A stretch of 64,000 nt of DNA from contig NZ_AQWP01000001.1 of NCBI RefSeq assembly GCF_000375585.1, positions 880,761 to 944,760 on the forward strand, given 5' to 3'. Below the pieces are notes generated by a model, which saw only the letters and a list, made by a program, of their open reading frames with translations, made no database searches and was not told the DNA's origin. Shown here in pieces: positions 8,818-17,184 of this stretch; the first letter of the stretch is position 1, and each line of letters opens with the position of its first letter. The stretch comes from Sinorhizobium meliloti 4H41 (GTDB lineage Bacteria > Pseudomonadota > Alphaproteobacteria > Rhizobiales > Rhizobiaceae). A program made the translations under genes and the position numbers.

Positions 8818-8950
8818 CACGATACAGCGGCACGCGGGAAGTCGGCCGCCCTTTCGCAGCAAGTCTACACGAGCCCCGCGCTTTTCGCGAGGTTTCGGCC
8901 TGGACACCTATGTGGCCCCCTCGCTCCTTCGTGCGAAGGGGCCGTCGCGA

Positions 8951-9949
8951 TCAGGCACTGAGCGCCGCTCGTGGCAGGCACGCCTCGCAGATCGCCGCCA
9001 TGTGCCGGTGGTCGGTACCGCAACAGCCGCCGAGCACCCGCAAATGCGGCAGGCGGCCGGTGAGCGAACGGTAACGCTCTGCAAGGTCGCACGCGTCGCC
9101 CGCATCCAATGTCTCGCTCTCGTCGAGTTCGGCATGGCTCTTCGTCGAGGCATTGGCGCGAATGCCGCCGATCCGCCGGACCCAGGCGCTCTGCCGTTCC
9201 AGCACATTCTCGAAATGGGTCGGATGGGCGCAATTGATCATGTAGTAGTGCGGATAACCGCCGGTCTCGGCGTCCACCGTCTCGATCGCGTGCTGCAGCG
9301 AGCGACCGGTAACCAGGCGGCCGTCGGTCTCCACCGTGAAGGAGATGGCGCAGGGCATGTCATGGCCCTTGGCGGCCCGGACGACCCCGATCGCCTCCTC
9401 GGTATTCGTCATCGTGACTGCCGTGATCATGTCTGCTTGGCTGTCGGCAAAGGCGGCGACCTGGGCGGAATGATAGTCCTCCGCTTCGTCGGCCGTAATC
9501 CGGCCCGCCTGATAGCCATCGCCGCGCGGACCGATCACGCCATTGAGGACGACCGGAGCCTGCGGCCGCTCGTACTCGGTGCGCAACCCCGTGAGGAGAT
9601 CAACGGCATCCAGGTTGACCTTTCTCAATGCCGCCGCATCGTAGCCGAGTTTTTCACCCCAATCGGCATTGGCGCGCCATGTGGCGGTATCGAGCACGAA
9701 GCCGGTGCCGTGGCGCCTGGCGATTTCGAGATAGCGCGTGTAGTAGCGCAGAAGCCGCCGCCGGCCCTCCGCCGTCGAGAGCAGGACGAAGGACGCGAAA
9801 TGCGGGAGTTCGATCCCCTCCTGGAAGATCAGCGCGGTCTCCATGCCACCGTCGCTCAAGAACATGCCGCCCCGTACAAGCGGGAGATCATGTCTGTACC
9901 TGGCCAAGTCCTCCACCTTTATCCCTCCTTGCGTTTGTTCTCCTGCCAC
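8951..9949 (-). CDS. Homocysteine S-methyltransferase family protein
   Basis: A 332-residue zinc enzyme of the homocysteine/betaine-homocysteine methyltransferase fold, predicted to move a methyl group to homocysteine (or a related thiol) to form methionine. The zinc ligands are visible as NCAHP in the middle and GGCCGTDHRH near the C-terminus, and the N-terminus has the FLSDGGMETALIF motif. The methyl donor (S-methylmethionine, betaine or other) cannot be told from sequence. The annotated start gives an N-terminal extension of about 28 residues before the conserved barrel; a shorter start at the later Met is possible. Same strand as selO and the DUF1697 gene, with gaps over 50 bases, so a shared transcript is possible but not shown. 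Confidence 0.88.
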   Translation of the reverse strand: MAGEQTQGGIKVEDLARYRHDLPLVRGGMFLSDGGMETALIFQEGIELPHFASFVLLSTAEGRRRLLRYYTRYLEIARRHGTGFVLDTATWRANADWGEKLGYDAAALRKVNLDAVDLLTGLRTEYERPQAPVVLNGVIGPRGDGYQAGRITADEAEDYHSAQVAAFADSQADMITAVTMTNTEEAIGVVRAAKGHDMPCAISFTVETDGRLVTGRSLQHAIETVDAETGGYPHYYMINCAHPTHFENVLERQSAWVRRIGGIRANASTKSHAELDESETLDAGDACDLAERYRSLTGRLPHLRVLGGCCGTDHRHMAAICEACLPRAALSA

Positions 9950-10001
9950 TATGGCAGGGGCGCAGCAGAGTATGCACAGGTGTCGGCGTCTCGCTGTAAC
10001 G

Positions 10002-10529
10002 TCAGGAACCGTCTTCCATCGCGGCTGCCATTTCCGCCAGCTTGCGTATCGTGTTGAGATTGCGCGCCGTGCCCGGTCTGAGCGCCGGAAGCTTCAGCTT
10101 CGATCGTCCGGATCCATTCGGATAGTGGATATAGATTTCGCGCCCGTCCATCCGCACCTTTTCTCCATCAGGTGCGACCAGCTTGTCGAGCGCGTCGCGG
10201 GGAGGCGGCTCCGGCAGGAAGGTAATCAGCAGCAGGTTCGGCTTGGCATCGACAAACCGGTCCGCCCTGGCGGCGACGTCCTCCAGTTGGCGGCGGCTGC
10301 GCAGCAAGACGCCCGGCGCCTTGCCCATTTTCGCCGCCAGCGCCTGTTCGAGTTTCGCCTGCACTGCGGGCTCAGGCAGGTCAGAGCGAAAAACGACGTT
10401 GCCGCTCTGGATATAGGTCTTGGCCCCCGCGAAGCCGAGCCCATCGCAGGCGGCCTTCAGGTCCGCCATCGTCAGCTTGCCGGTGCCGCCCACATTGACG
10501 GCCCTGAGCAGTGCTACATAGACCGGCAC
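10002..10529 (-). CDS. DUF1697 family protein
   Basis: A 175-residue cytoplasmic protein of the DUF1697 family, whose biochemical role is unknown. The family hallmark at the N-terminus is VYVALLRAVNVGGTGKLTMADLK, followed by GAKTYIQSGNVVF and the C-terminal NTIRKLAEM stretch. I chose a GTG start at 10529, which has a purine-rich ribosome site (GGGGAAGAG) just upstream; the frame is open far beyond it, but that extension only shadows the upstream gene. The start is 11 bases after the ptrB stop, so it is very likely cotranscribed with, and translated after, ptrB. Confidence 0.85.
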   Translation of the reverse strand: MPVYVALLRAVNVGGTGKLTMADLKAACDGLGFAGAKTYIQSGNVVFRSDLPEPAVQAKLEQALAAKMGKAPGVLLRSRRQLEDVAARADRFVDAKPNLLLITFLPEPPPRDALDKLVAPDGEKVRMDGREIYIHYPNGSGRSKLKLPALRPGTARNLNTIRKLAEMAAAMEDGS

Positions 10530-10540
10530 GGCTCTTCCCC

Positions 10541-12649
10541 TTACGCCTTGCCTGCGACCTTGATGGCGAAGGCATATTCGAAGGCGATCTCCTCCAGCCG
10601 CTGAAAGCGACCGGAAGCGCCGCCGTGGCCGGCGTCCATGTTGGTCTTGAGCAGGATGGGTTCGCTGCCGGTCGTCTCCTCGCGCAGTTTCGCCACCCAT
10701 TTTGCCGGTTCCCAATAGGTGACGCGCGGGTCGGTCAGGCCTCCGAGCGCCAGAATGGCGGGATACGGCCTGGCACCGACATTGTCGTAGGGCGAGTAGC
10801 TCGCGATGATGTCGTAGAACTCCGGGCTGTCGATCGGGTTGCCCCATTCGGGCCATTCCGGGGGTGTCAGCGGCAGCGTGTCGTCCAGCATCGTGCTGAG
10901 CACGTCGACGAAGGGCACCGCGGCGATGATGCCGCGGAACTTCTCCGGCGCCATATTGGCAATGGCGCCCATCAGCATGCCCCCAGCCGAGCCGCCCTCG
11001 GCGACGATGTTCGCGTAGGAGGTGAACTTTTCCTGATTCAAATAATCGGCGGCTGCGATGAAGTCTTTGAACGTATTGGTCTTCTTCGCCATCTTGCCGT
11101 CTTCGTACCAGTGGAAGCCCTTGTCCTTGCCGCCGCGGACATGGGCGATCGCATAGACGAAGCCGCGGTCGACGAGCGACAGGCAGTTGGTGTTGAAGCT
11201 GGCGGGAATGGTGATGCCGTAGGCACCGTAGCCGTAAAGCAGGCAAGGGGCGGATCCGTCGAGCGGTGTGTCCTTGCGATAGAGCAGGGTGACCGGCACC
11301 TGCTCGCCATCATGCGCCGGGGCGAATACCCGGCGGGTCACATAGGCGTCCGGATCGTGCCCGGAGGGGACTTCCTGCGTCTTGAGCAGCGTGCGCTTGC
11401 GCGTCTGCATGTCGTAGTCGAACAGCTGCGAAGGCGTCGTCATCGACGAATAGGAGAAGCGGATGATGTCGGTGTCGTATTCGGCCGCACCCGAAAGCCC
11501 CAGAGAATATGCCTCCTCGGCGAATGCGATGGCGTGTTCCTCGCCGGTTCGGCGGTCGCGGATGACGATTTCCGGCAACCCGTTGCGGCGCTGCAGCCAG
11601 ACCAGATGCCGGGCATACGCCATATGGCTGAGGATCAGCGTTCCCGGCTTGTGCGGCACGACCTCGCGCCAGTTTTCCTTCTGCGGCGCTTCCACCGGCG
11701 CTTCCATGATCTTGAAATCCTTGGCGCCGTCGGCATTGGTAAGAATGTAGAAGACGTCGCCGCCCTCGGTCATGGAATATTCCAGACCGGTTACGCGCTC
11801 CGCCACGAGCCTGGGCTCCGCGGCAAGGTCGCTGGTCGGGATGAGCCGATACTCGCTCGTCTCGTGGTCATGGATGTCGATATAGATGAAATCGTCGAGG
11901 AGCGAACCGCCGACAGACATGAAGAAGCCGGCGTCGGGCTCCTCATAAACCAGCCGGTCTTCCGACTGCGGCGTTCCTATGACGTGGTGGAAGATCTTCG
12001 ATGGCCGGTGGTTCTCGTCGAGCACGGTATAGAAGAAGCTCTTGCCGTCCGGCGCCCAGGCGCCGCCGCCGCCCGTATTTTCGAGCAGGTCCTCGAGGTC
12101 CTCGCCGGTCGAAAGGTCGCGCACCTTCAAAGTAAAATATTCCGACCCTTTGTCGTCGTACCCCCAGATTCCGCGGGAATGATCGCTCGAATGGTCGAGC
12201 CCGGCGATACGGAAATAGGCCTTACCTTCAGCCTCCCTGTCGCCGTCGAGCAGCACCTTGCGGATCGTCTCGTCGCCCGCTGCACCCTCGCGCGGGATCC
12301 GGAAATAGCGCGGATGCTCGCCGCCGGTGACGTAGGAAGTCCCGTAGGCAAAAGGGCCATCCTTCATCGGAACCGACGAATCGTCTTCCTTGATCCGGCC
12401 GCGCATTTCGGCAAACAGCGTCTTCTGCAGGTCCTTCGTGTCGGCCATCGCGGCGTTCATATAGGTATTCTCCGCCTCCAGATGGCGGCGGATTTCGGGA
12501 TCCAGGATCGACGGATCCTTGAACATGGCCTGCCAGTTTTCGGCCCTGAGCCAAGCGTAATCGTCGGTGCGGGTCATGCCGTGGCGGGTATCCGTCGCCG
12601 GCTTTTTCGGGGCGACGGGTGCGGCGGGCAGGTTCTTGAATACGGACAA
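10541..12649 (-). CDS. ptrB: Oligopeptidase B (protease II), S9A family
   Basis: Cytoplasmic serine oligopeptidase of 702 residues that cuts peptides after basic residues. The N-terminal half is a beta-propeller (YAWLRAENWQAMFKDP onward); the C-terminal half is the alpha/beta-hydrolase domain with the nucleophile in EGGSAGGMLMG, the family DPRVTYWEPAKW stretch with the acid residue, and the terminal DAGHGG histidine. I chose a TTG start at 12649: GGAGA at 12656-12660 lies seven bases upstream, and the product begins with the conserved SVFKNLPAAP sequence. Longer starts at 12679 (ATG) and 12700 (GTG) lack good ribosome sites. It is followed closely by the DUF1697 gene. Confidence 0.92.
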   Translation of the reverse strand: MSVFKNLPAAPVAPKKPATDTRHGMTRTDDYAWLRAENWQAMFKDPSILDPEIRRHLEAENTYMNAAMADTKDLQKTLFAEMRGRIKEDDSSVPMKDGPFAYGTSYVTGGEHPRYFRIPREGAAGDETIRKVLLDGDREAEGKAYFRIAGLDHSSDHSRGIWGYDDKGSEYFTLKVRDLSTGEDLEDLLENTGGGGAWAPDGKSFFYTVLDENHRPSKIFHHVIGTPQSEDRLVYEEPDAGFFMSVGGSLLDDFIYIDIHDHETSEYRLIPTSDLAAEPRLVAERVTGLEYSMTEGGDVFYILTNADGAKDFKIMEAPVEAPQKENWREVVPHKPGTLILSHMAYARHLVWLQRRNGLPEIVIRDRRTGEEHAIAFAEEAYSLGLSGAAEYDTDIIRFSYSSMTTPSQLFDYDMQTRKRTLLKTQEVPSGHDPDAYVTRRVFAPAHDGEQVPVTLLYRKDTPLDGSAPCLLYGYGAYGITIPASFNTNCLSLVDRGFVYAIAHVRGGKDKGFHWYEDGKMAKKTNTFKDFIAAADYLNQEKFTSYANIVAEGGSAGGMLMGAIANMAPEKFRGIIAAVPFVDVLSTMLDDTLPLTPPEWPEWGNPIDSPEFYDIIASYSPYDNVGARPYPAILALGGLTDPRVTYWEPAKWVAKLREETTGSEPILLKTNMDAGHGGASGRFQRLEEIAFEYAFAIKVAGKA

Positions 12650-12823
12650 GGCATGTCTCCGGGATCGGTCCTGCTGCATGTCTTCCGGAGGGAAAAACAC
12701 GCAGCAGATTAAAGCGCTACAGCGACCTTTTGCGCGTCTGACGAGACGTACGGCGCCGTATGGGGAGACAATGAGATAGAGGGCACCAGCGCGGCGATCA
12801 AGCGGAAAGGGCCGCCGAGACGC

Positions 12824-13714
12824 CTAGGCGGCGAGTTTGAGGCCGATGCCCCACGGGTCGGTGAGGCAATGCGTGTCGCCCTGCCTGTCCCTCGCTATTT
12901 CGAGCGCGTCGAGCTTCTGGGTCACCGCGTCGAGGGCCGCCGGGTCCCGGAAGCGGATCGTATAGTCGGCGAGACCGGTCATGTTGCCCTGGCGTTTCGG
13001 CGCTCCGCGCGAATTCCAGATATTGGCCGCCACGTGGTGATGGTACTTGCCGGTCGCGAAAAAGCTGGCTCCAGGGTAACGGGCCATGAGGTCGAGTCCC
13101 AGGGTATCGCGGAAAAAATCGTCCGCCTGCGGGATATCCGAGACCTGGAGGTGGATGTGGCCGATCGTGGTGCCGGCCGGCAAGCCGTCCCAGCTGTTCT
13201 TCGGCACCTCGTCGTAGAGTGCCTGCAGATCGAGCGGCAGCGTGTTCATTGCCACCATGCCGTCCGCTCCGTAATTCCATTCGGCGCGCGGGCGATCGCG
13301 GTAAATCTCGATTCCGTTACCCTCCGGATCAGCGAGATAGATCGCTTCGCTGACGAGGTGATCGGAGGCTCCCTGCAACTGCACCCCGTTTTCGGCGGCG
13401 TGCACGAGCCAGCGTCCGAGCTCGGTGCGGTCCGGAACCAGGAATGCGTGATGGAAGAGACCGGGTGCACTTCGCGGAGCCCTTACGGCATTGCCGTCGC
13501 CCGTCAATGTCAGGAGCGGTCTTCCGGCGACGCCAAGCGTCACGCCGCTTTTGTGAGCCTCGATCGGCGACAGGCCGAGTATCCGCTGGTACCAGGACGA
13601 CACCGTCTCCAGGTCGCTTACGACAAGATGCGACCGGTCGACATAAGCGGGCATCGCGGTCGCGTGATCGGCGGGAACGCTGGCCTGCGGCTTCGGTTGT
13701 GAGGTGTCCTTCAT
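12824..13714 (-). CDS. Two-domain VOC (glyoxalase/extradiol dioxygenase fold) protein, CatE-like
   Basis: A 296-residue protein with two vicinal-oxygen-chelate modules. Module 1 runs from SHLVVSDLETVSSWYQRILGL to DPEGNGIEIYRDRP; module 2 from IGHIHLQVSDIPQADDFFRDTLGLDL to the C-terminus. The overall layout matches the CatE/YfiE-type catechol 2,3-dioxygenase-like group. In module 2 the two His positions (GHIHL, HHHVA) remain, but the C-terminal strand reads DPWGIGLKLAA and lacks the usual Glu ligand; module 1 keeps IEIY. Metal binding and substrate are therefore uncertain. The start at 13714 follows an AAAGGCGAATAGG ribosome site. It is divergent from the usp gene across 342 bases. Confidence 0.85.
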   Translation of the reverse strand: MKDTSQPKPQASVPADHATAMPAYVDRSHLVVSDLETVSSWYQRILGLSPIEAHKSGVTLGVAGRPLLTLTGDGNAVRAPRSAPGLFHHAFLVPDRTELGRWLVHAAENGVQLQGASDHLVSEAIYLADPEGNGIEIYRDRPRAEWNYGADGMVAMNTLPLDLQALYDEVPKNSWDGLPAGTTIGHIHLQVSDIPQADDFFRDTLGLDLMARYPGASFFATGKYHHHVAANIWNSRGAPKRQGNMTGLADYTIRFRDPAALDAVTQKLDALEIARDRQGDTHCLTDPWGIGLKLAA

Positions 13715-14056
13715 CCTATTCGCCTTTCGGACAGCGGGAGGGCGACGCCCGAGACTGTGATCTGCTGCCCTCAATCCAATATGAGTACGTGAACAGGTAG
13801 GCGGAAGCTCTTATATTACTTGATGTTGTGTTCGACAAACGTTGACAGTCGTCGCGGCCGCGCTACCTTTAACGGTGGGAGCGATGGGAGCAGAGGGGCG
13901 GTCACTTTGATCCAAGTCAAGGCCCGTACAGCCGTCACCGTCCGATGTCGGTCCGGCGCAGGACGGCGTACGTGATGTGGTTTCCGTCTCTATCGGGAGC
14001 CAGCGGCCGTCGCATTCGGCGTGCGACGTGGTAACATAGGAAAAGGACGTAGCAGC
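13715..14056. other. Divergent intergenic region, VOC gene / usp
   Basis: 342 bases with no gene I can support. It must hold the promoters of the leftward VOC gene and the rightward usp gene. The one clear signal is an FNR/FixK-type box at 13907-13920. The ribosome site of usp (AAAAGGA) is at 14041-14047. Confidence 0.6.
13907..13920 (+). promoter_or_regulatory. FNR/FixK-type anaerobox upstream of usp
   Basis: TTGAT-CCAA-GTCAA matches the FNR/FixK/FnrN consensus TTGAT-N4-(A/G)TCAA. It is 136 bases upstream of the usp start, far enough for an activator site with a transcript start about 95 bases before the ATG. usp-type genes are common members of low-oxygen regulons in rhizobia, which fits. 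Confidence 0.65.
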
Positions 14057-14479
14057 ATGTACAGGAAGATCATCGTGCCGATCGCCATGGATCAACTGGA
14101 GCACGGCGAGTCCGTCCTAGGCATCGCCGAGAAACTGATCGACGAGGGGGGAGAGATCATTCTGCTCAACGTCGTCGAGGATCTCAACGCCTATGCACAA
14201 GGCTACATGATCGTCGATTTTCCGCTGGAGATGATCGAGGAATCGCGCAAGCACGCCGTCAAGACCCTGGAAGCGTTGAAAACCAAGCATGGCATCAATG
14301 GACGCGTCGAAATCCGCACCGGCGGAGCTGCCGGCAGTATCAATGCACTGGCCGAGGAAGAGAACGCGGACCTGGTGATCATCGCGTCCCACCGCCCGGG
14401 CCTGATCGATTATTTCATCGGGTCTACCGCCAGCCGTGTCGTCAGCCATTGCCCCTGCGCGGTTCTCGTCGACCGGTAA
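14057..14479 (+). CDS. Universal stress protein (UspA family)
   Basis: A 140-residue single-domain Usp protein. It begins MYRKIIVPIAMD and has the ATP-binding-type tail GSTASRVVSHCPCAVLVDR, close to the G-x2-G-x9-G-S/T pattern of nucleotide-binding Usps. Usp proteins help survival under starvation, oxidative or low-oxygen stress by mechanisms that are mostly indirect. I chose the ATG at 14057 because it starts the conserved beta strand and follows AAAAGGA. The DksA-like gene follows 60 bases downstream on the same strand, so both probably share the FNR/FixK-type promoter upstream. Confidence 0.9.
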   Translation: MYRKIIVPIAMDQLEHGESVLGIAEKLIDEGGEIILLNVVEDLNAYAQGYMIVDFPLEMIEESRKHAVKTLEALKTKHGINGRVEIRTGGAAGSINALAEEENADLVIIASHRPGLIDYFIGSTASRVVSHCPCAVLVDR

Positions 14480-14539
14480 CACTGGGAATAAAACGGCACG
14501 GTGCAGGCCCCCTGCGCCGCGATCCGAAGGAGTCACGCA

Positions 14540-14884
14540 ATGGATAAGTATGCGCTTGACGACTTTCGCGAACAGCTTTTGCGCCGCAAACGCGAACTTC
14601 ATGGCCGGTTGGTGCAGATAGAGGAAGACCTCGAGCAGCCGATGAATGCCGATGTGCCGGATCGCGTAACGGAACGGGAGAGCGATGAGGTCCTGGAAGG
14701 ACTCGGCCTGGCCGGCCAGGGCGAGATTCGCGCGATCGATGCTGCACTCAACCGCATCGAAGCGGGGACCTTCGGCATTTGCGTGCGTTGCGGCGATCCC
14801 ATATCCCCGGAAAGGTTGCGCGCCGTGCCGCATGCTCCACTCTGTCAGACCTGCGCCGCCGAGATCGCGACCGGCGGGAGATAA
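14540..14884 (+). CDS. DksA/TraR-type C4 zinc-finger protein
   Basis: A 114-residue protein with an N-terminal helical hairpin region and a C-terminal C4 zinc finger (CVRC ... CQTC, 17 residues between pairs). Proteins of this family enter the secondary channel of RNA polymerase and alter promoter response, often together with ppGpp. It is shorter than full DksA (about 140-150) and lacks the canonical DxxDxA tip in an obvious form, so it belongs with the short DksA-like proteins rather than DksA itself. A strong AAGGAG at 14527-14532 supports the ATG at 14540. The link to usp and the low-oxygen box suggests a role in microaerobic or stress transcription. Confidence 0.85.
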   Translation: MDKYALDDFREQLLRRKRELHGRLVQIEEDLEQPMNADVPDRVTERESDEVLEGLGLAGQGEIRAIDAALNRIEAGTFGICVRCGDPISPERLRAVPHAPLCQTCAAEIATGGR

Positions 14885-15150
14885 CCGCCCAAAGCTCCCA
14901 CCTGCTCCAGAGAAAGCCGTTTGCCGCACGCTCCGGCGAAGGGTGCGGTATTTGTTGTAATGCGTTGCAAAAGTTGATCCTTTCGCCCGATCCTGGTGCT
15001 TTGCCGTGCCGCCGGCCTGTGGCAGGATGAACCGAAACAGGTGATCTTTTGCGGTGTTTCGAACCGTTCGAATTCGCCGTGATCGATCATGAGGTATTTC
15101 GTTGCCGCTGCAGGCTGCACGGATATCGAAAGCGGAGCGGGAGGGGCCGC

Positions 15151-15813
15151 GTGAAGGTTGCCGGCGTCAAATGGGACTACGACCGATCGGAGATGATCGC
15201 CGACGCAATCGTCCACGGGATCGGGCTTTCGGCGGCGCTCGTCGGTGTTACCGCCCTGATCTTTTACGCCACTGTCTGGAGCACGTCCGGGCAATTGGCC
15301 GCAGCTTCGATCTATGGCGGCGGGCTCATCGCCGCCCTGTCGATCTCATTCGTCTACAATCTCTTTCCGGTGGGCCGGGCCAAGTGGCTGCTGCGTCGGC
15401 TGGACCACTCCGGAATCTTCGTGCTGATCGCTGCAACCTACACGCCGTTTCTGCAGCGCGGCTGGGATGATCCGTTCCTCTTCTCGATGCTGGTCGCCAT
15501 CTGGCTTATCGCAGCCGCCGGCATCGCCATGAAGTGCCTCCTGCCCGGGCGCTTCGATCGGCTGGCGATCCTGCTTTATCTCGCAATGGGCTGGAGCGGT
15601 TTGCTCGCCGCGAAATCCCTCTTTACCGCCTTGAGCGCGACGACGCTCACTCTGATCGTCATCGGTGGCGTCATCTATTCGGTCGGGGTAATCTTCCATG
15701 TCTGGGAGCGCCTGCGCTTCCAGAACGCCATCTGGCACGGCTTCGTCGTCACGGGAGCTGCTGTGCACTATTCCGCAGTCCTGACCTGCATCAGCAGCGC
15801 CGCCGCATCTTAA
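15151..15813 (+). CDS. Hemolysin III / TrhA-type membrane protein (PAQR-like)
   Basis: A 220-residue inner-membrane protein with seven predicted membrane helices, of the hemolysin III/YqfA family related to the PAQR receptors. Family features are the N-terminal ADAIVHGIG motif, the middle LDHSGIFVLIAATYTPF stretch and the C-terminal NAIWHGFVVTGAAVHYSAV, which together give the conserved His/Asp/Ser metal-site residues. In E. coli the homologue influences membrane energetics; haemolysis is not implied. The start is a GTG at 15151 after GGGAGGGG. A tiny frame (15090-15154, 21 codons) overlaps this start by its stop codon and could couple translation, but this is weak. Confidence 0.87.
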   Translation: MKVAGVKWDYDRSEMIADAIVHGIGLSAALVGVTALIFYATVWSTSGQLAAASIYGGGLIAALSISFVYNLFPVGRAKWLLRRLDHSGIFVLIAATYTPFLQRGWDDPFLFSMLVAIWLIAAAGIAMKCLLPGRFDRLAILLYLAMGWSGLLAAKSLFTALSATTLTLIVIGGVIYSVGVIFHVWERLRFQNAIWHGFVVTGAAVHYSAVLTCISSAAAS

Positions 15814-15835
15814 GCTTGAAGTCAAAGCTGCAGCT

Positions 15836-16333
15836 TCAGTCTGCAGCAGGCAGACATTCTTCCGACGGCCTGAGTGCCGAGGCCATGCGCGAGATGACTC
15901 CATCGAAACTGGTCAGTTTGCTCTTCCGATACTGGAGCCTGAAATATGCGGCGCTGCCGTCGCAGAGCGCAATCGCCCGCGTATAGAAGACGTCGTTCTC
16001 GCGCGCGCCGGAAAAGCTCGCCCAGGCGGACGTGACGCGCGAGAAGATGATTCGCCAGTCGTCCTGCTTCTCGTAGCCGATCCTTTCGGCGACGTCGGTT
16101 TCGAAGTCGCCATCCGGCGGATGGGTGCCGAACACCATGAGCGTCGCGCCATTGTCATCGGCGTGAAATCTGACGCCGTCGCTGTTATCGGCCTCGAGGC
16201 CCATCTCGAATCCGGGCGGGATCTCGACCGTGTAACCGAAGCGGGGATTGGCGTAAGGGTGCCAGTCGTCCTCGGCGACAGCGGGCGAGGCAAGCGTCAC
16301 GAGGAGCAGAGATGCGATACAGGCACGGCGCAT
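15836..16333 (-). CDS. Secreted hypothetical protein
   Basis: A 165-residue protein I cannot assign to a functional family. It has a standard signal peptide (MRRACIASLLLVTLASPAVAED, cleavage after AVA) and a mature domain beginning WHPYANPRFGYTVEIPPGF, a pattern seen in small periplasmic proteins of rhizobia with a PsbP/Mog1-like beta fold. Two cysteines (C123 and the C-terminal region) could pair. It converges with the hemolysin-III gene, with 22 bases between stops, and sits downstream of msrB on the same strand. Expression with msrB is possible but the intervening 190 bases make it uncertain. Confidence 0.75.
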   Translation of the reverse strand: MRRACIASLLLVTLASPAVAEDDWHPYANPRFGYTVEIPPGFEMGLEADNSDGVRFHADDNGATLMVFGTHPPDGDFETDVAERIGYEKQDDWRIIFSRVTSAWASFSGARENDVFYTRAIALCDGSAAYFRLQYRKSKLTSFDGVISRMASALRPSEECLPAAD

Positions 16334-16345
16334 GCGGGGCGTCCT

Positions 16346-16492
16346 CTAGGATTCGTTCGACCTGCCGCTTCTCCTCACCGCGCCGCGTGTTTTGTTCCGG
16401 ACGCCGAGGGCCGCCGCAACGGCTTTGAACTGCTGCACCATCTTATCTTCAAAACGTTCCGGGTTTAAGGGCATGCGATAGACCACACGCAT
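16346..16492 (-). CDS. Possible 48-residue small protein
   Basis: A short frame between msrB and the secreted hypothetical gene, ATG at 16492 and TAG at 16346. The product begins MRVVYRMPLNPERFEDK and is basic, with an amphipathic central helix. No ribosome site is visible before the ATG. It could be a real small gene of the msrB transcript or chance coding in GC-rich DNA; comparison with relatives would decide. Confidence 0.25.
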   Translation of the reverse strand: MRVVYRMPLNPERFEDKMVQQFKAVAAALGVRNKTRGAVRRSGRSNES

Positions 16493-16525
16493 GCTGGAAA
16501 GTGCCGCCGAAACAGGCCCGCGTGG

Positions 16526-16933
16526 TCAATCCTCCTCGAATGTCATCGCGGTGCCGTTCAGGCAATAGCGCAGGCCGGTCGGAGGAGGCCCGTCGGGGAA
16601 GACATGGCCGAGATGGGCGTCACAATCGGCACAGCGAATCTCCGTTCTGACCATGTGGTGCGAGCGGTCCACATATTCAGCGATCGCGTCCGGATCGACC
16701 GGGGCGAAATAGCTGGGCCAGCCGCAGCCGGAATCGAACTTGGTATCCGAGCGGAACAGCGCGCGGCCGCAACAGACGCACTTGTAGGTGCCATGCCTTT
16801 TGTTGTCGAGAAAGGGGCCGGTGAAGGGACGTTCGGTGCCATGTTCGCGTGTGACGCGGTACTGCTCGGGCGTCAGGGCTGCCCGCCACTCTTCGTTCGT
16901 CTTCGTAATCTTCGGCATCCGGTTTTCGGACAT
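16526..16933 (-). CDS. msrB: Peptide-methionine (R)-S-oxide reductase
   Basis: MsrB, 135 residues, reduces the R-epimer of methionine sulphoxide in proteins. The structural zinc site is intact (CVCCGRALF and [12 protein letters not shown]), the fold signature [13 protein letters not shown] is present, and the catalytic Cys is in RYCLN near the C-terminus. No signal peptide is seen, so it is cytoplasmic. I chose the ATG at 16933, which follows an AAAGGAG ribosome site; the frame is open 18 codons upstream without one. It is divergent from the Mrp operon across 251 bases. Confidence 0.93.
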   Translation of the reverse strand: MSENRMPKITKTNEEWRAALTPEQYRVTREHGTERPFTGPFLDNKRHGTYKCVCCGRALFRSDTKFDSGCGWPSYFAPVDPDAIAEYVDRSHHMVRTEIRCADCDAHLGHVFPDGPPPTGLRYCLNGTAMTFEED

Positions 16934-17184
16934 GGCTGCGCTCCTTTCGATTGCAGCGAATATATAGGATGGGTTCTGCTTGGGCACAAATGGGGGTCGA
17001 TGTCAGGAGCTCCGCGTTTTGGACAGGATACTGATCAGGTCGGGGCGAAGCCGCTGCCCTCTACACAGTATAAACGTGGCATAACCTCACACCCCGGCCG
17101 ATTTCCCTTGAGGCAGGCCCGACCATCTTCTATGTCCGGTTAAAGCTTGACTGAAAGATCAACGAGAAGGAGCGTGTCGATACG

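Noticed and set aside
10511..12712. 733-codon open frame on the plus strand opposite ptrB
   Set aside because: Antisense shadow of oligopeptidase B; no domain, ribosome site or promoter support.
14924..14948. CCGCAC/GTGCGG hairpin after the DksA-like gene as terminator
   Set aside because: Stem of only six pairs with a 13-base loop and no T-run; too weak to list as a feature.
15090..15154. 21-codon leader-like frame overlapping the hemolysin-III start
   Set aside because: The stop/start overlap is suggestive, but there is no ribosome site or attenuator-like structure, so chance is as likely.
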